A DNA stretch of 64,000 nt from Isoetes taiwanensis (lineage: Eukaryota; Streptophyta; Lycopodiopsida; Isoetales; Isoetaceae). Below the pieces are notes generated by a model. It searched no databases, had not been told where the DNA came from, and saw only the letters and a program-made list of their open reading frames with translations. Positions 32,255-43,845 of this stretch are shown here, piece by piece (the first letter of the stretch is position 1; each line of letters starts with the position of its first letter). The position numbers and the translations under genes are program-made. The stretch lies in contig JAJEKV010000085.1 in assembly GCA_021234155.1 (NCBI GenBank), positions 436,001-500,000 on the forward strand. The letters are read 5' to 3'.

Positions 32255-32570
32255 GGGGGGTTTGATACGCTCTAATAGTAACGCTTTAAAACTTTGAAAC
32301 GCAAAGTTAGTTGTAGCGCGTAACAAAGAACAAAATTCATTTCTTGAAATGCGTTACAAAATTTAGTATTTGAAACGCGTTACAAATGCGTTTGAAACGC
32401 GTTACAATCGAATTTCGTTTCAACACCGAAACTCATTTTAAAGTAGAACTTTGAAATGCGTTACAACTCCTCTGAAATGCATTACAATTTAAATGCGTTA
32501 CAACTTTGAAACGCGTTTCAAGGTAGATGTTGAAATGCGTTACAATTGACCCTTGCGTTACAAAGCTAAC
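32255..32570. repeat. Degenerate repeat of 'GAAACGCGTTACAA'
   Basis: About nine to ten units of 'ttgaaaygcgttacaa' spaced irregularly by 15-50 bases, with some reversed or partial (gcgtttcaa). The core AACGCGTT is itself palindromic. It ends where the dispersed inverted-repeat element begins. Confidence 0.8.
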
Positions 32571-32576
32571 GTTCTA

Positions 32577-32940
32577 AAAATATTCACCCCTTATTCCTTA
32601 ATCTACACCGTACGTAAAGTTCCTCGTTTGTGGGGTATGCAAGTACAAGATTTGCTATACTGTATAACAAGATTCACAAAATACTATAAGATTTCAAGCG
32701 GAATACTACATGGTGTTGATTTCGTACGTGCAAAATACAAATACGAGGGCTCTCGCTGCCCTACGTCACCCCCCGTGTGAATATGCACCCAAACCAAAGG
32801 GGGTTTAAGGGGGATTTCAATTTAAATGTGTTGGGTTCAATGGTTTCAATGGTAGTTATGTGTTGGTACTAAAAAAATTTTTGGGCCCTTCGGGCTCTAA
32901 AAACAAGGTGCTGCGCACGAGGGGTTGCCCTCTAGTGGCC
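32577..32940 (+). mobile_element. Dispersed inverted-repeat element, copy 1 (centre plus right arm)
   Basis: It runs from 'tattcaccccttattcctta' through 'gtaaagttcctcgtttgtgg', 'actataagatttcaagcgga', 'gtgaatatgcacccaaacca' and 'aaagggggtttaaggggg' to 'tttttgggcccttcgggctc' and 'aaggtgctgcgcacgagggg'. Matching sequence occurs on the minus strand at 52110-52590, 54835-55310, 56790-57115 and 58335-58810. It has no coding capacity. Confidence 0.8.
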
Positions 32941-33619
32941 CGAGAGTGTGTTTTCTTGTTTTCTATTTGGTTGTTCGTTCCTTAAGATTGAATTTGATTC
33001 TAATTTTTTTGTTTTTTCCATCTGATTTGTCTCTTTCAACCGCTTACCTTGATAAGGCATTGTAGCAGCCGCGACTCCTGGAAAGAACTTATTTTTAATC
33101 TGAATACTTTTCCTTGTTAATAGTCATGAATTCAAAAGCAAAGAACAGCTAAAGCATCAGCCTAAAGCATCAGCCTAGAAGTAGAGGGGTTTCTGTCAAA
33201 TAAATATGCCTTTAAATGTTTTATTAATGACATATAAAGAAAAATTGAAATCTATCACATTAAAAAGAAATAAAAATCTAACATTGGCAGGCTATTGTAC
33301 AGAATTTAAACGTATTCTATGCAGTAAACAATACTAAAGATATGCCCCAGTACAAATAGTAGAAACAGATAGTGTACGTCTTATTATAGAAAATGTTTGA
33401 CCAAAGCCCTCCAATATGTGATATGCTGAAAGGACTTTTATTATTAGAAACAGACAGTCTAGGCCTTCTTATAGAAAATGTTACGATCAAAGCCCTCCAA
33501 TGCATGACCTGCAGAAAGGACTTTTCTTATAAGGTCTCAAAAGGATGCATCTTCACGTGAAACTTTTCATTTCATGACATTTTTTTCCTACTGTCCATAG
33601 ATCCATATAATAGTGTTTT
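32941..33619. other. Unassigned AT-rich sequence
   Basis: No gene recognised. 33360-33420 and 33430-33490 share a phrase ('agaaacagayagt.t..g.ctt', 'attatagaaaatgttt/ttac', 'caaagccctccaat'), an imperfect duplication of about 70 bp. Confidence 0.5.
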
Positions 33620-34565
33620 CTGTTTTATTGCCTCAAAATATTCCAGGAATAATGGTGTACAACAAAATCGAATAAAAATAGTTGATGCTCCTTAATTGTT
33701 ATAGGATTCCAAAAATTCCCTTGAAGTTGAATTGACATAGAACCCTTGTGCATGAGCGAAGCAGCTTTTATTTTCAGCAAAACAATATCTATGTAGATCA
33801 AATCTTCAAGAATCCTCCAATGTGGGCCTAGATTAGTCATTGTATTAAAACAATTCCTTCCCAGGTCAATATTATAATGCATTTTGCAAGTATTCAGCAA
33901 AGTTGTCCATCTCATAATATTTGTTTCACCAATGGCCCAAAGCAAGCACTTTGCCAATGTTAGCCATCCTGCACGACCTACAGGTCAACCACAAAAGTAG
34001 CATGAGTAATGGCTGGTGTCACACCATGATAACTTCCCATATATGTGAAATGCCAAATACCTTCATCAAGTAGCCCTGAAGGGCCGGATGGAATAAGAAT
34101 GTTTACAAAAGATGCATCATTTGGCATATGTTCCAATTGCATCTCATCAAAACATTCTAAAGCAAGAAGACCACCTCCATGTTGGGCATATCCTGCTACC
34201 ATTGCATCCCATGTTACCACATTCCTATTAAGCAGTTCTCAAAACACTTGATATTCCTATTAAGTAGTTCTCTAAACACGTGACGGGACTTCTCCATATT
34301 TTCACATTTGGCCTATATAGCAACCAAAGGCGTTCCCCACAACAACATGTGAATAAAGACTAGTCTATGCTATAATGGCGTGAAGCTTCCATGTCCCATC
34401 TTGCTCCTACAATGGCACGTGCCTTTATAACACTTAAAAAGATAGCATCATCTGGCTCTAAGCCTTGTTTTGCATCTTCTCAAAATATTGCAGGCCAACA
34501 AACCTTGTGGTTTTGGTAAATTGTTAAAAGCATCGCATGCCTCCTCAAGACTGCTAGCATCATGG
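33620..34565 (-). pseudogene. Pentatricopeptide-repeat (PPR, PLS-type) protein pseudogene
   Basis: PPR proteins bind organellar RNA; land plants have hundreds. On the minus strand, over several frames, the order is: 'CFEKMQNKGLEPDDA' (about 34465), 'HVVVGNALVAIYAKCENMEK' in degraded form (34300-34360), 'VTWDAMVAGYAQHGGG' (34217-34170), 'ALECFDEMQLEHMPNDASFV' (34163-34104), 'GLLDEGIWHF' and 'YHGVTPAITHATFVVDL' (34040-33978), then 'RWTTLLNTCKMHYNIDLGRN', resembling the E-motif region (33912-33853). Stops and shifts occur between the blocks. The N-terminal repeats and any DYW domain are not seen. A possible short PPR-like fragment on the plus strand lies at 35010-35165 ('DDVTFTTILSACSH'-like), too weak to call. 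Confidence 0.8.
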
Positions 34566-36260
34566 CAAGACTAATATCTAAAAAGCATGTAAAAGAAGAT
34601 GCAAGATTTTCAAGCTTGTTGTCGGCAAGGAAACATTGCTATTTACATTGTTTATACCCCTCTCCCCCGTTTCCAAATTTTAGGTGTGGAGGCCCCCACT
34701 TTAATGCGGAGGTGAGTTTTGGGTACCTTCTTTTTTGGCATCCCTTCTCAACAATTTCGTCCGCACCTCCCTTTTAGGGTCATGCGGCCATTGTCCCAAT
34801 GTAAAGTTAGGGGAGAACATTTCATACCACATGGCTTCATCAGCCAAAGAGAGGAAGCATGGGAGGAGAGGAAGCCAGCCGCAGGGGCTTACTTGTTTTA
34901 ATATGGCCCTAAAATATGGTGATACTATCTTTCTGGCTATGTTGTGTATTGGCCAGCATCTACAACTATGTTGTGTAATGATTTTAAGAATCTGCCATGT
35001 AGGAATCTGGTCTCACGGGGAGCAATGATTGCTGAATGGATATATCCAAGTTTGAGCTTGTTATGGCATCCTTTGAAGACATGCAAGCAAAAGATATGAC
35101 TTTCAGCACTATCCTTTGAAGCTGGATGATGTGACTTTCACCACTATCCTTTCTGCCTGCAGCCATGTAACTGTCATAATATTGTTCTACTATCTTAGCA
35201 ACTTGAACATTTGTGCATTAAAAAAAGAAAAGAAAAAATGAGAGGAAATCCTTTTCTTGAATCGTTACTGACTATACTAATAAAGACAAGTTTAAATCTT
35301 TGAACAAAGAGATGCGGCAAAAAGAATCAAATCACCGTTTGAGAAATGCAATGCAATTTTAAAGCTTTGTCTGAGGTGCTAAACTCCATGCTTCAAGTTA
35401 TAGTATGAAAAAGAATTCTAATTGCTCAAGTCATCAATATAAAATTAATCAACCATCTCAAAGACCCTTGAAAAATGCTGGGGCCTGCGAAGGTTATAAT
35501 GAGATTAGCCAAGCCTCCATAAAAAATGCATTCACTTAGTCATAAAATGCTCCCTACCCATGGAAGCCTTTCATGGAGTCTGCTCCTGAATTGTTGAAGA
35601 CATCAGAACCTCCGTGGTACTCTTCAATAAGAAGTAGCATCATAGACCTACGCAAGCATCACGAGTTTAATAAGAAACACAGGCCAGTGCCTCCCTAGAA
35701 CCTTTCACAAATTCTAATCAAGTTGCAGGAAAAGTTTATGTCTAGTGCATCTGTACATAAGTTGCAGCATTCACAAGTCGTAGATGGTGGAATGGTATTG
35801 GTTGGTCTCAAAACTGGCCACTATCTGACATCAACAGTCAACTGAGACGAAGTAATCAGAAAGTGACAAGGTAACCCATGAGCTGAAACGAATTAAGGAG
35901 CTGCCTGTTTGAACTTTTCCTCATTGATTGACATTGTTGTTTACCAGTTATAAAGACCAATAATTCATTGCTCTACAAGAGCTCCACAGTTAACTGGAAA
36001 CAAAGACGCAAGAAAACACGCTTACCTTATTGTTCACTATAATCCAACAGTCAAACTGTATTATGACTCTTTACTTCAGCTTCTGTGTAGACCTTCGATG
36101 CCTGCAAGTTGGAGTTAAAACTTGGTTCTATGCCAATCCATACACAGCCAGAAGAGCTTATGCAAACTACAAAGACTGAGATGCCATGTAGAACTGTGCA
36201 AAGAGAAATATAACAGCTGAATGTATCAGAAAGTCTAGTGGCTAAACTTAACATACAAAC
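34566..36260. other. Unassigned; possible PPR shred
   Basis: 34680-34860 contains two similar phrases with 'ggcccccac' and 'tttgggtacc'. 35010-35165 (+) hints at a PPR repeat. The rest is AT-rich with no recognised gene. Confidence 0.35.
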
Positions 36261-36266
36261 ATACAA

Positions 36267-36659
36267 TTGATGCATCTGGTCACAGAAAACAAGACAAGCA
36301 TAAAGTTATTACAAGAAGTTTTGCTCTACATAGGGGTCCTTCGACCTTGTCCGCACAATGCAACAAATGCAAAGCTTATTAGTATGCTCTCACAGCGAAC
36401 TAGCAAGATTACACCAAAAGACTACTGGAAGGATATGCTTGTTGAATGTAGATGGTTTCTTCGGCATAGTAGTAGTAAAAAACGCATTATTATCTCTTCA
36501 AAACGGATACATGAGCAAATGTCAGAGGATGTCTACAATGTGAACCATACATATCTGTTAGTAAAGCTTCTAGGCCAGTGCAGTTTCTATAGGCTTGAAA
36601 ACAGTTCAATCTCTTTAAAGGACTACATATCATTGGCGTGCAATATAAAAAAGATTTAA
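36267..36659 (+). CDS. Unrecognised 130-codon open frame
   Basis: An uninterrupted plus frame directly upstream of the LINE. The composition is Lys/Ser/Leu-rich and I see no domain. It may be chance or part of the LINE 5' region. Listed only because of its length in an AT-rich setting. Confidence 0.15.
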   Translation: MMHLVTENKTSIKLLQEVLLYIGVLRPCPHNATNAKLISMLSQRTSKITPKDYWKDMLVECRWFLRHSSSKKRIIISSKRIHEQMSEDVYNVNHTYLLVKLLGQCSFYRLENSSISLKDYISLACNIKKI

Positions 36660-36689
36660 GCAACACCATCACATGCAACCTTTGCTGAC

Positions 36690-39600
36690 GTCTTTCATCA
36701 TGCTCAGGCCACTCATACTGCTGGTGTTAAAGTCCATTCTCCCATTTCCCATGCACATACCAATGCTGCAAATGCGCCTCGTGTTGTTCCATCTTCTGCA
36801 CCCACCACATCTTCTTCTGCTCAAGGCCATTCCTCTCATGATGTTGCTAATGGTACCCTTGATGCTGCCTTCATTTCTTGATGTTGTTTCTCTTTACTGG
36901 CTGCTTCTTATTGCCTCCAACCTCCCTCGGGCCAAGACCGATCATACCTCAAATGTACCTTCCTAGGAAATGTGCCTTGGTTGGTGTCCCGAATTGTCGA
37001 GGTTTCCACTCGGCGTAAAGGTGATGGCTTGAATCCCATTGCAAAAGATATGGATATCATTCTCGCTCATGGAAACGTGGGAGCATTCAAATAAACGGCT
37101 ACCTCATTTTACAAAGCTATCAATTCTTTTCATTATTTAATGAATGTCATGGGCAACGAGGTTGCGGTGGAGTTGCTTGCTATTTCAAGGATGCCCTTGC
37201 TCCATATATCACGCTTCATAAAGCTGATAGATATAATCGCTACATGTGGATCAAACTTCATTGCCACAATAGTAGTACCATTTTGTTCTTTGCCTTGCTA
37301 CTTCCCACCTACATCATCACCTTTTTATGATGAATATGATGTCGCCGCAGTTGATCCTTATGGTGATCTTTATGATGACATTGCTCAATTCAAACAGTTG
37401 GGGCATGTTATCCTTCTTGGTGATTTCAATGCTCGCGACTGCTGAAATGCAAAGCCGCTCAACTCATACTTGAGGATGTTAAGTGACCCTTTATGGATGT
37501 CGCTAATGATACGATCTTTTCCACGTTCATCGCTGATGCTAATAAACCCGTCTCAACATTTGGAAGGGAGCTCATCCGGTTGTGTGAAGTCTTTGAGATG
37601 GTACTTTGTAATGGCTTAGAGCAATGGCCACACTCTAAAGGTATTACATGCATGCCGGGATAAAGCGGTGGTGGTACTAGTGTTGTTGATTATGTCATTT
37701 CCCAAGTGCAAGCCTTGGATCTCATTTCAGATTTTTGAATTGGCACAAGGCATAGAGATGAGGAGATAAAATCGATCACTATCCACTTTATTTGTCATTA
37801 AAGTGGCAGCTTCCACCTCTTCAACCCATTGCTATCCGGGCTCCACGCCCCTCGCATTAAACGACTTATTCTAGATCTTTTGAATATGAGCGGACATTAG
37901 CTCCTGGCTTGCGGTATTTTGGATTACCCAACTCTTCAAGAGCGTAATCAAAGATTTGGCTGATACTTTGCTTACTTCTCTGCTGCCTCTTGCTTTGGTA
38001 CACGCGCCGGTGTTGCTCATCTTTGTAGGAAATCCTTTCCTAGAAATGCCTGGTTTGATGAAGACCGCAAGCGACTTAAAAACAATTGCGAATGATAGTT
38101 GAGCCGGATCACAGCGACATAATGCCATTCATAATTATAAGTCCGTTTTTGAAACGCATAAGAAGGCACGCTTTGTTCTTTGAGCACCGGAAGCAAATGT
38201 TTGAATTATCGCTACGTGAACCTCGGACCTTACGGCGCTAAAATATTATATCGACCACCTCCTACCCTTGGACATATTTCTATGCAGCAATGGGATGAGC
38301 GATTGGTCCACTTATATGATCATCCCGGGGTCCTTAATTACGCCTCCTTTGGTAGGTGATATTCTTCAATTCACGAGGAGGAAGTCAAAGAAGGATTACG
38401 GCATCTATCTAATGGCAAGTCTCCCCGATCTTCAAGGTTTGCAAAAGCGAAATTGCTTAAATGGGGGGTCCGCTATTGCTTCCAATCATCACTACTCTTT
38501 TTAAATCAAGCTTTGCAAGAAGGCTTGCCGAAAACTTGGGTCATCGGCAGAAGGTCGTACCAATTTACAAAGCGGTGATAAGCATGACCCTTCTAATTAT
38601 CGCATGATCATGGTAAGTTCCATATTTTCAAAGCTCTTAGCCGGTCTTACCGAGAAGCGATTGACATCATGGGCGAACATCTTACCGTGTATGCGTCTTT
38701 GTAGGACAGGCAGGCTTTCGTCCATGCCATTCTACAATAGACCATATTTTCACATTGCGCATGCTTATTGAACATAGTCGAAGTTTGAAACAAGACCTCT
38801 ATATATGCTTTGTAGATTTTACTTCTGCTTTTGATACAGTACCACGCGAGCTTCTTTGGCAGCGCTTGCAGGCACTTGGGGTTCCACAAGATCTTCAAAA
38901 TGCACGGTTTATCGGCTCTATGAAAGGGTTTTGCTAAATTTCCAAAGATCGTGTACTCAAATCACTAGCAATATTGGAGTTCTATTGGGGTTGCCCTTTA
39001 TCTCCTACACTTTTGGCTTGTACATTGATCAATTGGAAGAATGGCTTGATAATCATGGCGTGGGAGGTCCACATTTGGCACACTATATCATTAGGCAACT
39101 TATGTATGCTGATGATGTTTCACTTCGGCACATACCACCGCTAGTATGCAAAGCAACATTTACATGCTTTCTGCCGGTTTGTGAGAACACAGTCTGGCGT
39201 GTTAATGCCGCAAAAGACCAAGCTTTTGGTAGTTCAATCTTCTCGTCACAATGTTCCCCTATGCACTATGATAGCCGCGAAGTTGAAGTTGTAGATAGCT
39301 ACAAGTATCTTGGTGTAGAATTACAGTAAGAACACACTCACGGGAACGATTATTATTACCAAGTGGTCTGCTGGATGGAGAGCACTCTATGCAATGCAAA
39401 ACAATTGTTTTCGCCTTGAGAATTCATGATTGGCCACGGAAAGCCCACTTGTTTTGGGGCTTGGTAGAGCCTTTTTCTTTATATGGTTCTCAAGTGTGGG
39501 GGCACGCCCATTAGTGCTAGTGCTTGGGAGAGCTTGGAGCCCGGGTGCAAAGTCCTTTCTCACTTACACCTTGGAGTTAAAAGAACGGTGCCCTATGCTA

Positions 39601-40470
39601 TTCTTTTTACAAGAGACAAGTTTTGGCCTCTTCAACATTCTCGCCATGAAGCCATCTCCACTATATCTCGCAAGGTGCACCACATGGGCGATGTTAGGTA
39701 TCCCGTTCTTGCACTTGCCATGGCTGAATCTCCTCGGCGTTTGAAACGATGTTGGAAAGAGCATTGCACTACATGGTTTTACGCGTTGGGCTCAGTAAAG
39801 CGAAAGCCTTTGATGCTTGCCGGTTCGATCCCGAGCTTTGCAACAATATCTTAATGGTCGTTTTCTCAAAAAGATATGGGACGCAGCTATTTTTGGCCCA
39901 AGTGAAAACCGGTCATTATCATGCACACATAAATCCCACTTTGGCACCAGGGGCCCCAAGCTTATTTGCTTGCTTCATTGTCCAGAACAAGCTTGTAGCT
40001 ATTGCATCAATTCGCCGGGGTCCCACAGTCTGATTGAGACAATGTAGATGGGAGCGGCCGCAATTGCCGCGAGAAGCTATGTACTATGTGCCTCGATTCT
40101 GCCATACATATTGAAGATGAAAGCCATACTCTTCTCGAAGTTGCCCCGCTTTTGAGATAGTCCGAATCATTTTTTCGACCTTAGCATTCCATTCCACGCT
40201 TCCACAACTTCTCGGCACCATCCGTGCATGACTTGGCATTATACATACTTGAGGTTCTAGATAAACGTCTGCAATTACTGAACCCTCAGTAGTCATTATC
40301 TAAGCTTGTCTAGTATCATCATTACTGCAAAGGTTTTTCCCTTGAAAACCTTTCGAGGCAGGGGTTTTTTAATCCTAGTAGTAATGATTGTACTAGCCCA
40401 TTGTATGGGTCCCATGACCTATTGGTCTTCGTGGACGTTAAAAAAACTATTCTATTCTATGCTATCATCA
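36690..40470 (+). mobile_element. LINE (non-LTR retrotransposon), nearly full ORF2, degraded
   Basis: The N-terminal part (36690-36900) is Ala/His/Ser-rich. The AP-endonuclease region is 37200-37760: 'HKADRYNRYMWIKLH', 'DPYGDLYDDIAQFKQLGHVI' followed by 'LLGDFNARD' (37353-37440, the family GDFNA block). Reverse transcriptase is 38500-39330: 'NYRMIMVSSIFSKLLAGL', 'CFVDFTSAFDTVPRELLWQR' (38806-38865), 'GLYIDQLEEWLDNHGVGGPH' and the catalytic 'YADD' (39105-39116), then 'VDSYKYLGVELQ'. A C-terminal region follows to about 40060. The 3' end (40320-40470) has 'gtggacgttaaaaaaactat' and a 'tctattctatgct' tail, also seen at 60205-60580. Many frameshifts; not active. Confidence 0.85.
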
Positions 40471-43400
40471 CTAACAATATAACTTTTACGGGTTCAACCT
40501 CTTCAACCTTTCAAAACCAAAGGCTGGAAGTCCCTCTTAGGATAAATTAACACAACCTAAATTGCATCCAATGTTCAGAAGTTCTTGGATAAGATAAAGT
40601 ACGTCCACATCCACGCCTTTGCACATTGTTTTGACCCCGTTGATTTCTTCGATCCTATAAACATGTTAGAAGAGTGAATTAAAGTGCATGTATAACTTTC
40701 AAACGTCAATAAAGACACATTATTTGCTTAAACAGAGCATTCTCGCTCTTACTGCAGCAGTTTAACAGTAAGAGCAGTTTAACGATTATGGCTTTTATTC
40801 CTTTCCTTGTTCTATGTCCTTTGCTTTGCCTCCTATGAATGATGGAGCAAAGGAAGACTGAGTGGTATTGCCACCTCTAGCACGCTCCCCAAGGCTTGGG
40901 AAGTCTGGAACAACTATGGCGGCATTGTTTTGCTATTTCTCTTGAATTTTCTTCTTAGATATCATTGGGGACATTGCTTTTAGACGTCAATGAAGTATCC
41001 ATGGAAATATTTAAACTAATCGTTGACGCCTTGTCTTGCTCATATATTTGACAACTGCCAAGATCCATACAAGCCTGCCTTTGATCATCGTAATGGCTCT
41101 CCTGAGAAGCCACATTGTTCTTGCTAGAGACAGAGCAACTACTTTCACCTAATAACTTTATGGAAGCAAGGTTGTGCATCCCCATCGTGATCGAAGATAT
41201 GAATCTGTACTTCTTATAGATGCCTGTGGGGAATTGGCACTAATCTGTTCTCTCTCCTAAACAATTCCCTCGATTCCCTTTGGTTGTTCACCAGCACTCG
41301 GACAAATTCTACTTCCAATCAAGATAAATCAAAATGAATAAGAAACAGCTGATGTTACTCTTTATAGCTTGGTTCTCTGAGTAACTTGGGGCCTAATATG
41401 CTATTGAAGTATTCATGCAACATGCAAATCAAATGCAAGGAACAAGCTTGAAAGAAAATCTATAACAATATATTTATCTAAGTTAGGCTGGCAACAGTTG
41501 GTCAGAGGCTAAGCTCAAATCGGTGGTTTGGCCAGCTGAAACTGAGTAGCTCTATGATAATTAGGCAGAATCAGGAAAACAAAAGATAACGAAATGGCAT
41601 CTTGTCCTTGAACATCTTTCTTTCATTCCTCAACCACTACAATCATATCTTAGATTAGCAAGTAACAAATGGCTTTATAAATCGTGATCATTTAACTGTC
41701 ACAATGATTTGGCAACTATGCCAGATGAATCTTGTAGATGTATTATATCATCTTCATCAGGTAATTCTACGCAGGAAATAGAGTTTAAAACTACTATCCA
41801 AAGGAACAAAGCTGGGCCATGGTATTGTCTGCTTTCCGGGGATTAAATCTAGAAATCAAAAAGCCATCATATGTTACAGTTCTTTGGCTAGAATTTATAA
41901 TTCCTAGTACCTTTAAGTGTATATTAGTGCACAACAACACACTCAATTGTTCAAAGAGCATAAATATTTAGCTTGAAAGCAAGTGGGCATTTTCGAGCAA
42001 TTGCATAAGACAATCAAGATACAAAGCAAACCGAGAATAAAACCTGGCCGAAGATAATCGGGATCCGGAGGGCTAAAAAATCCCTAGCAAACCATTGCTC
42101 CATCCCCATGCCAATCGGCTCAGTTGAAAGTGGATGTTGTTGAGCAAGGAGAGCAAAGACTTTGTGAGATCTTTGGATCCAAAGTCCACAATGCTTGCAT
42201 TGATATGCATCTCATCCTTGCTTTGTTGCCCGATTTGACTGTTGGCAGCTAAGGGAGCCACCAATGCTTACTTAGTAGCGCCCATCGAAAGACAGAGTGC
42301 GACATATGGCCATGGCAAAATCCGGAGTAAGCAAATTTGATAAGCAACCTTGCAACCCTAAATGCCCAAAAATATTCATATGTTTATAACTAAACATCGC
42401 CACAATGAAGAAGTTGCATATGTGCATCATGGCATAGATTTTTTTGTCCGCAAGGTATTTATAACCGATGATTTACTAACATTTGGGTAGCAAATGAATC
42501 CAACCTGTTTATCGCTTTTCAGCCTTGCAAAGCGCCTTTAAAATCGAAAAAAGAACCACGAGAAGATAAGAAGATAAGATGAGACCAAATGATGCAACCC
42601 AAAAGAGGCATTGCTAGTAGTGACAATATTACCTTGCCAAAACGGATCATAACACTAGTATGAAATGCAAGTGTGGGATATTCCCATGAAAGAACATGGA
42701 GCCACCAAGTTAATTAAGCCCATGATGGCACCAGTCACACTACACAAATGAACGTAAACAAAATGAGGGTTTCATTTTAAGACGAAACTATTTGAGATCA
42801 ACCTTACCTTGTACGATAAGAATATAAGATGCTTGTGTTTGCAATTTTTGTGTAAATGCTTTTCAAAGCGGAAGCATCGAGTACCTTGAGGGTCGCGCGC
42901 ATCTAACACCTACATAGTTCCAACTTGCATTACGCCATGCATAACCAAAACATAGCATGCCGGAATTAAATTTAGATGAAAGTGAAAGTTCTAGATTGTT
43001 TGCATAGTAAAGCTAAGAGAACAACTTCAAACGAAACTGATTATAAAGCTCTCCCCATACTCTCTTTCTTTGGCCTTTGTCAAACATGGTATGCCTCAAT
43101 CGAGTCTTGTAAACCTTCATCATTTCCTAGTTGCTCTCCCTGTTGATTAAAGCTTCCCGAATGCACATCATCAAACCGATCGGGGGAACCATGGAATATG
43201 CTAATTTTCAAAATCAAAGTTCACCGTAGCTTACAAATTCTCACAATAACAATAAGAAACCTCCATGCTTTTTGCCACCATGATCTTAAGAAGACAAAAA
43301 CGTAATATAGAGAAAAAAAGATCGAATGAACATTAAGAATTGTACCATTGATTGCATTCATAGCATCTATGTTACATATCTAAACAAAGATGTCGAATGC

Positions 43401-43700
43401 ATGTACTATGAACATTTTAAATTCAAGTAATATTCATATCACGGTAGGTTGGATTGGTACCTATCACCGGCGTAGGCATGGCCACGAACTCAAATACTAT
43501 TGAAAAGAGTTTTCATAAAAATACTCTATCAAATGATAAGGAGAGTTGGCCCTCTTTCTCATCCCGAGATGCACACGAGACAAAAAATTAGAGAACCCTA
43601 TGATTTGGAAGGGGTTCTTCCCGCTATTCTCTGATATCACTTCTATAACCTCGGGAACCATGGCCGGTTAGGCGGTTTGAACAGCATCGACCAGAAACAG
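40471..43700 (-). other. Possible exons of an unrecognised minus-strand gene
   Basis: Short minus-strand stretches look exon-like but I cannot name them: 43200-43090 ('FHGSPDRFDDVHSGSFNQQG'), 42264-42045 ('SKDLTKSLLSLLNNIHFQLS', then 'LGIF', with 'SPPDPDYLRPG' following after a one-base shift and ending at a GTTTTA donor), 41185-40955 (acidic, Ser-rich 'SCSVSSKNNVASQESHYDDQ'), and 40930-40820 ('VVPDFPSLGERARGGNTTQS'). Together they could be one low-complexity plant gene interrupted by AT-rich introns. No domain, no confirmed splice chain. Confidence 0.3.
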
Positions 43701-43845
43701 GGGTGACCGCCAATTTACTTGTGACAGCCAGTTTTTAGCAGTTTTCGGCATATTCTGGGCATATCCTAGCATATACTCAGAATATACCAAAACCCCACAT
43801 GAACAAGGGTTTGCCCCCCTAGGGGCAACCCAAAAACAAGCAGAC
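43700..43845. repeat. Second copy of the 15.9-kb repeat (inverted)
   Basis: The reverse complement carries 'gggttgcccctagggggg', 'ttttggtatattctgagtat' and 'atgccgaaaactgc', resembling 15880-16000. It is probably one end of an old transposon. The match is diverged and judged by eye. Confidence 0.5.

Noticed and set aside
32255-32570. CRISPR array
   Set aside because: Units are short, degenerate, irregularly spaced and partly inverted, and the setting is a plant nuclear genome.
35010-35165. Plus-strand PPR gene
   Set aside because: Only a 15-20-residue resemblance ('VTFTTILSACS'-like) with stops around it; too short to call apart from the minus-strand PPR pseudogene.
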